DNA of 6,501 nt. It comes from Leptospiraceae bacterium (GTDB lineage: Bacteria > Spirochaetota > Leptospiria > Leptospirales > Leptospiraceae). Shown piece after piece: positions 5,973 to 6,501 of the stretch (the first letter of the stretch is position 1; each line of letters starts with the position of its first letter). The stretch spans positions 1 to 6,501 of the forward strand of contig JAIXRB010000107.1 in NCBI GenBank assembly GCA_027485405.1, given 5' to 3'. A model generated the notes under the pieces. That model was not told where the DNA came from, did no database searches, and saw only the letters and a program-made list of their open reading frames with translations. Position numbers and translations under genes: made by a program.

Positions 5973-6501
5973 TGCTTTTCAATTCGATAGCTTTTTTATT
6001 TTCCTTCTTAATTTTTTACTCTCTTTATCTAGTTCTTGATCAAAAAAAGCAGAACTATCTTTTGTTTGGTTTTGGAATTCTTTTCTATGGATTCTGGAAC
6101 TGGAAAATGGTTTTTCTCTTATTGGCGAGTATCTGGTTTAATTTTGAAATTGGAAAAAAACTTGCGCAACTGAAAGGAAAAGCCAAAGAATACACATTTT
6201 GGTTTGGGGTTATAGCAAATCTTTTTCTTCTTTGCGTATTTAAATATGCGGTGTTTTTCTCAGTCATTGGAAAAGACCTATACCATTTTTTAACAAAGGA
6301 TTCATTGAATTTTGAACTCCAAATTCTTCTACCCGTTGGAATTTCTTTCTATACATTTCATAATATAAGTTATTTGGTCGAATTGAAGAAAGAAAAAATC
6401 CCAATCGAAAGTTCTTTTTTATCATTTGGTATTTATGATCTATTTTTCCCTTTGCTTTTGGCTGGACCCATCGAAAGACCAAACTCATTGCTTCCACAAA
6501 T
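5972..6501 (+). CDS. MBOAT-family membrane O-acyltransferase, N-terminal part (3'-truncated by window edge)
   Basis: An open frame from the ATG at 5972 runs 176 codons to the window end without a stop. It encodes a strongly hydrophobic protein with several membrane segments (about residues 5-22, 29-58, 74-98, 116-136, 149-165). Two stretches are typical of the AlgI/DltB branch of MBOAT proteins: LPVGISFYTFHNISYLVE (120-137) and AGPIERPNSLLPQ (164-176). Full-length members usually have about 450-500 residues, so more than half is missing, including the conserved active-site histidine expected further downstream. Members move acyl groups, often acetyl, across the membrane onto alginate, teichoic acid or other envelope glycans, generally with a partner SGNH-type or AlgX/DltD-like protein encoded nearby. 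The acceptor here cannot be told. The ATG shares one base with the stop of the GAF-protein gene (TAATG), and only a weak GAAGAAG (5961-5967) precedes it, so translational coupling is likely. Confidence 0.9.
   Translation, partial: MLFNSIAFLFSFLIFYSLYLVLDQKKQNYLLFGFGILFYGFWNWKMVFLLLASIWFNFEIGKKLAQLKGKAKEYTFWFGVIANLFLLCVFKYAVFFSVIGKDLYHFLTKDSLNFELQILLPVGISFYTFHNISYLVELKKEKIPIESSFLSFGIYDLFFPLLLAGPIERPNSLLPQ

Noticed and set aside
6085..6497. Minus-strand frames opposite the window end
   Set aside because: The + strand frame from 5972 carries clear MBOAT motifs and continuous membrane segments, so the minus-strand frames are shadows.

Overview
The window looks like spirochaete DNA, most likely Leptospira or a close relative, possibly the saprophytic branch. 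This rests on an AT-leaning base composition, a Leptospira-like style of F1 beta and epsilon proteins, TTG start codons, and a very acidic protein carrying short 'LSxDELxxI' motifs. The genus is an inference, not a database match. All five genes lie on the + strand and are tightly packed (gaps of 5, 45, 3 and 3 bases, then a 1-base overlap), so most or all of the window probably belongs to one transcription unit or two consecutive ones.

Bases 1-1394 hold the end of an F-type ATP synthase operon: a 5'-truncated atpD (beta subunit, Walker A to C-terminus) followed by atpC (epsilon subunit). A weak hairpin and a T-tract at the end of atpC may partly separate this operon from what follows.

Bases 1440-5972 hold three genes with no firm name: a 98-residue membrane-anchored SLBB-domain protein; an 801-residue, extremely acidic, probably disordered protein with six copies of a short motif and a compact C-terminal helical segment; and a 607-residue protein with an acidic N-terminal region, two GAF-like domains and a C-terminal domain that resembles a GGDEF domain but has GQGKF at the signature position. 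Their spacing suggests co-translation. I infer a sensing or scaffolding module, but no substrate or partner can be read from the sequence.

Bases 5972-6501 hold the start of a membrane-bound O-acyltransferase (MBOAT, AlgI/DltB-like), cut by the window end. Its start overlaps the preceding stop (TAATG). It would act in acylation of an envelope polysaccharide or similar acceptor.

I see no RNA genes, insertion sequences, CRISPR arrays, attachment sites or origins, and no non-coding stretch longer than 45 bases. The most unusual content is the multi-copy motif of the acidic protein, its pairing with the GAF/degenerate-GGDEF protein, and the same-frame, single-stop junction between them.
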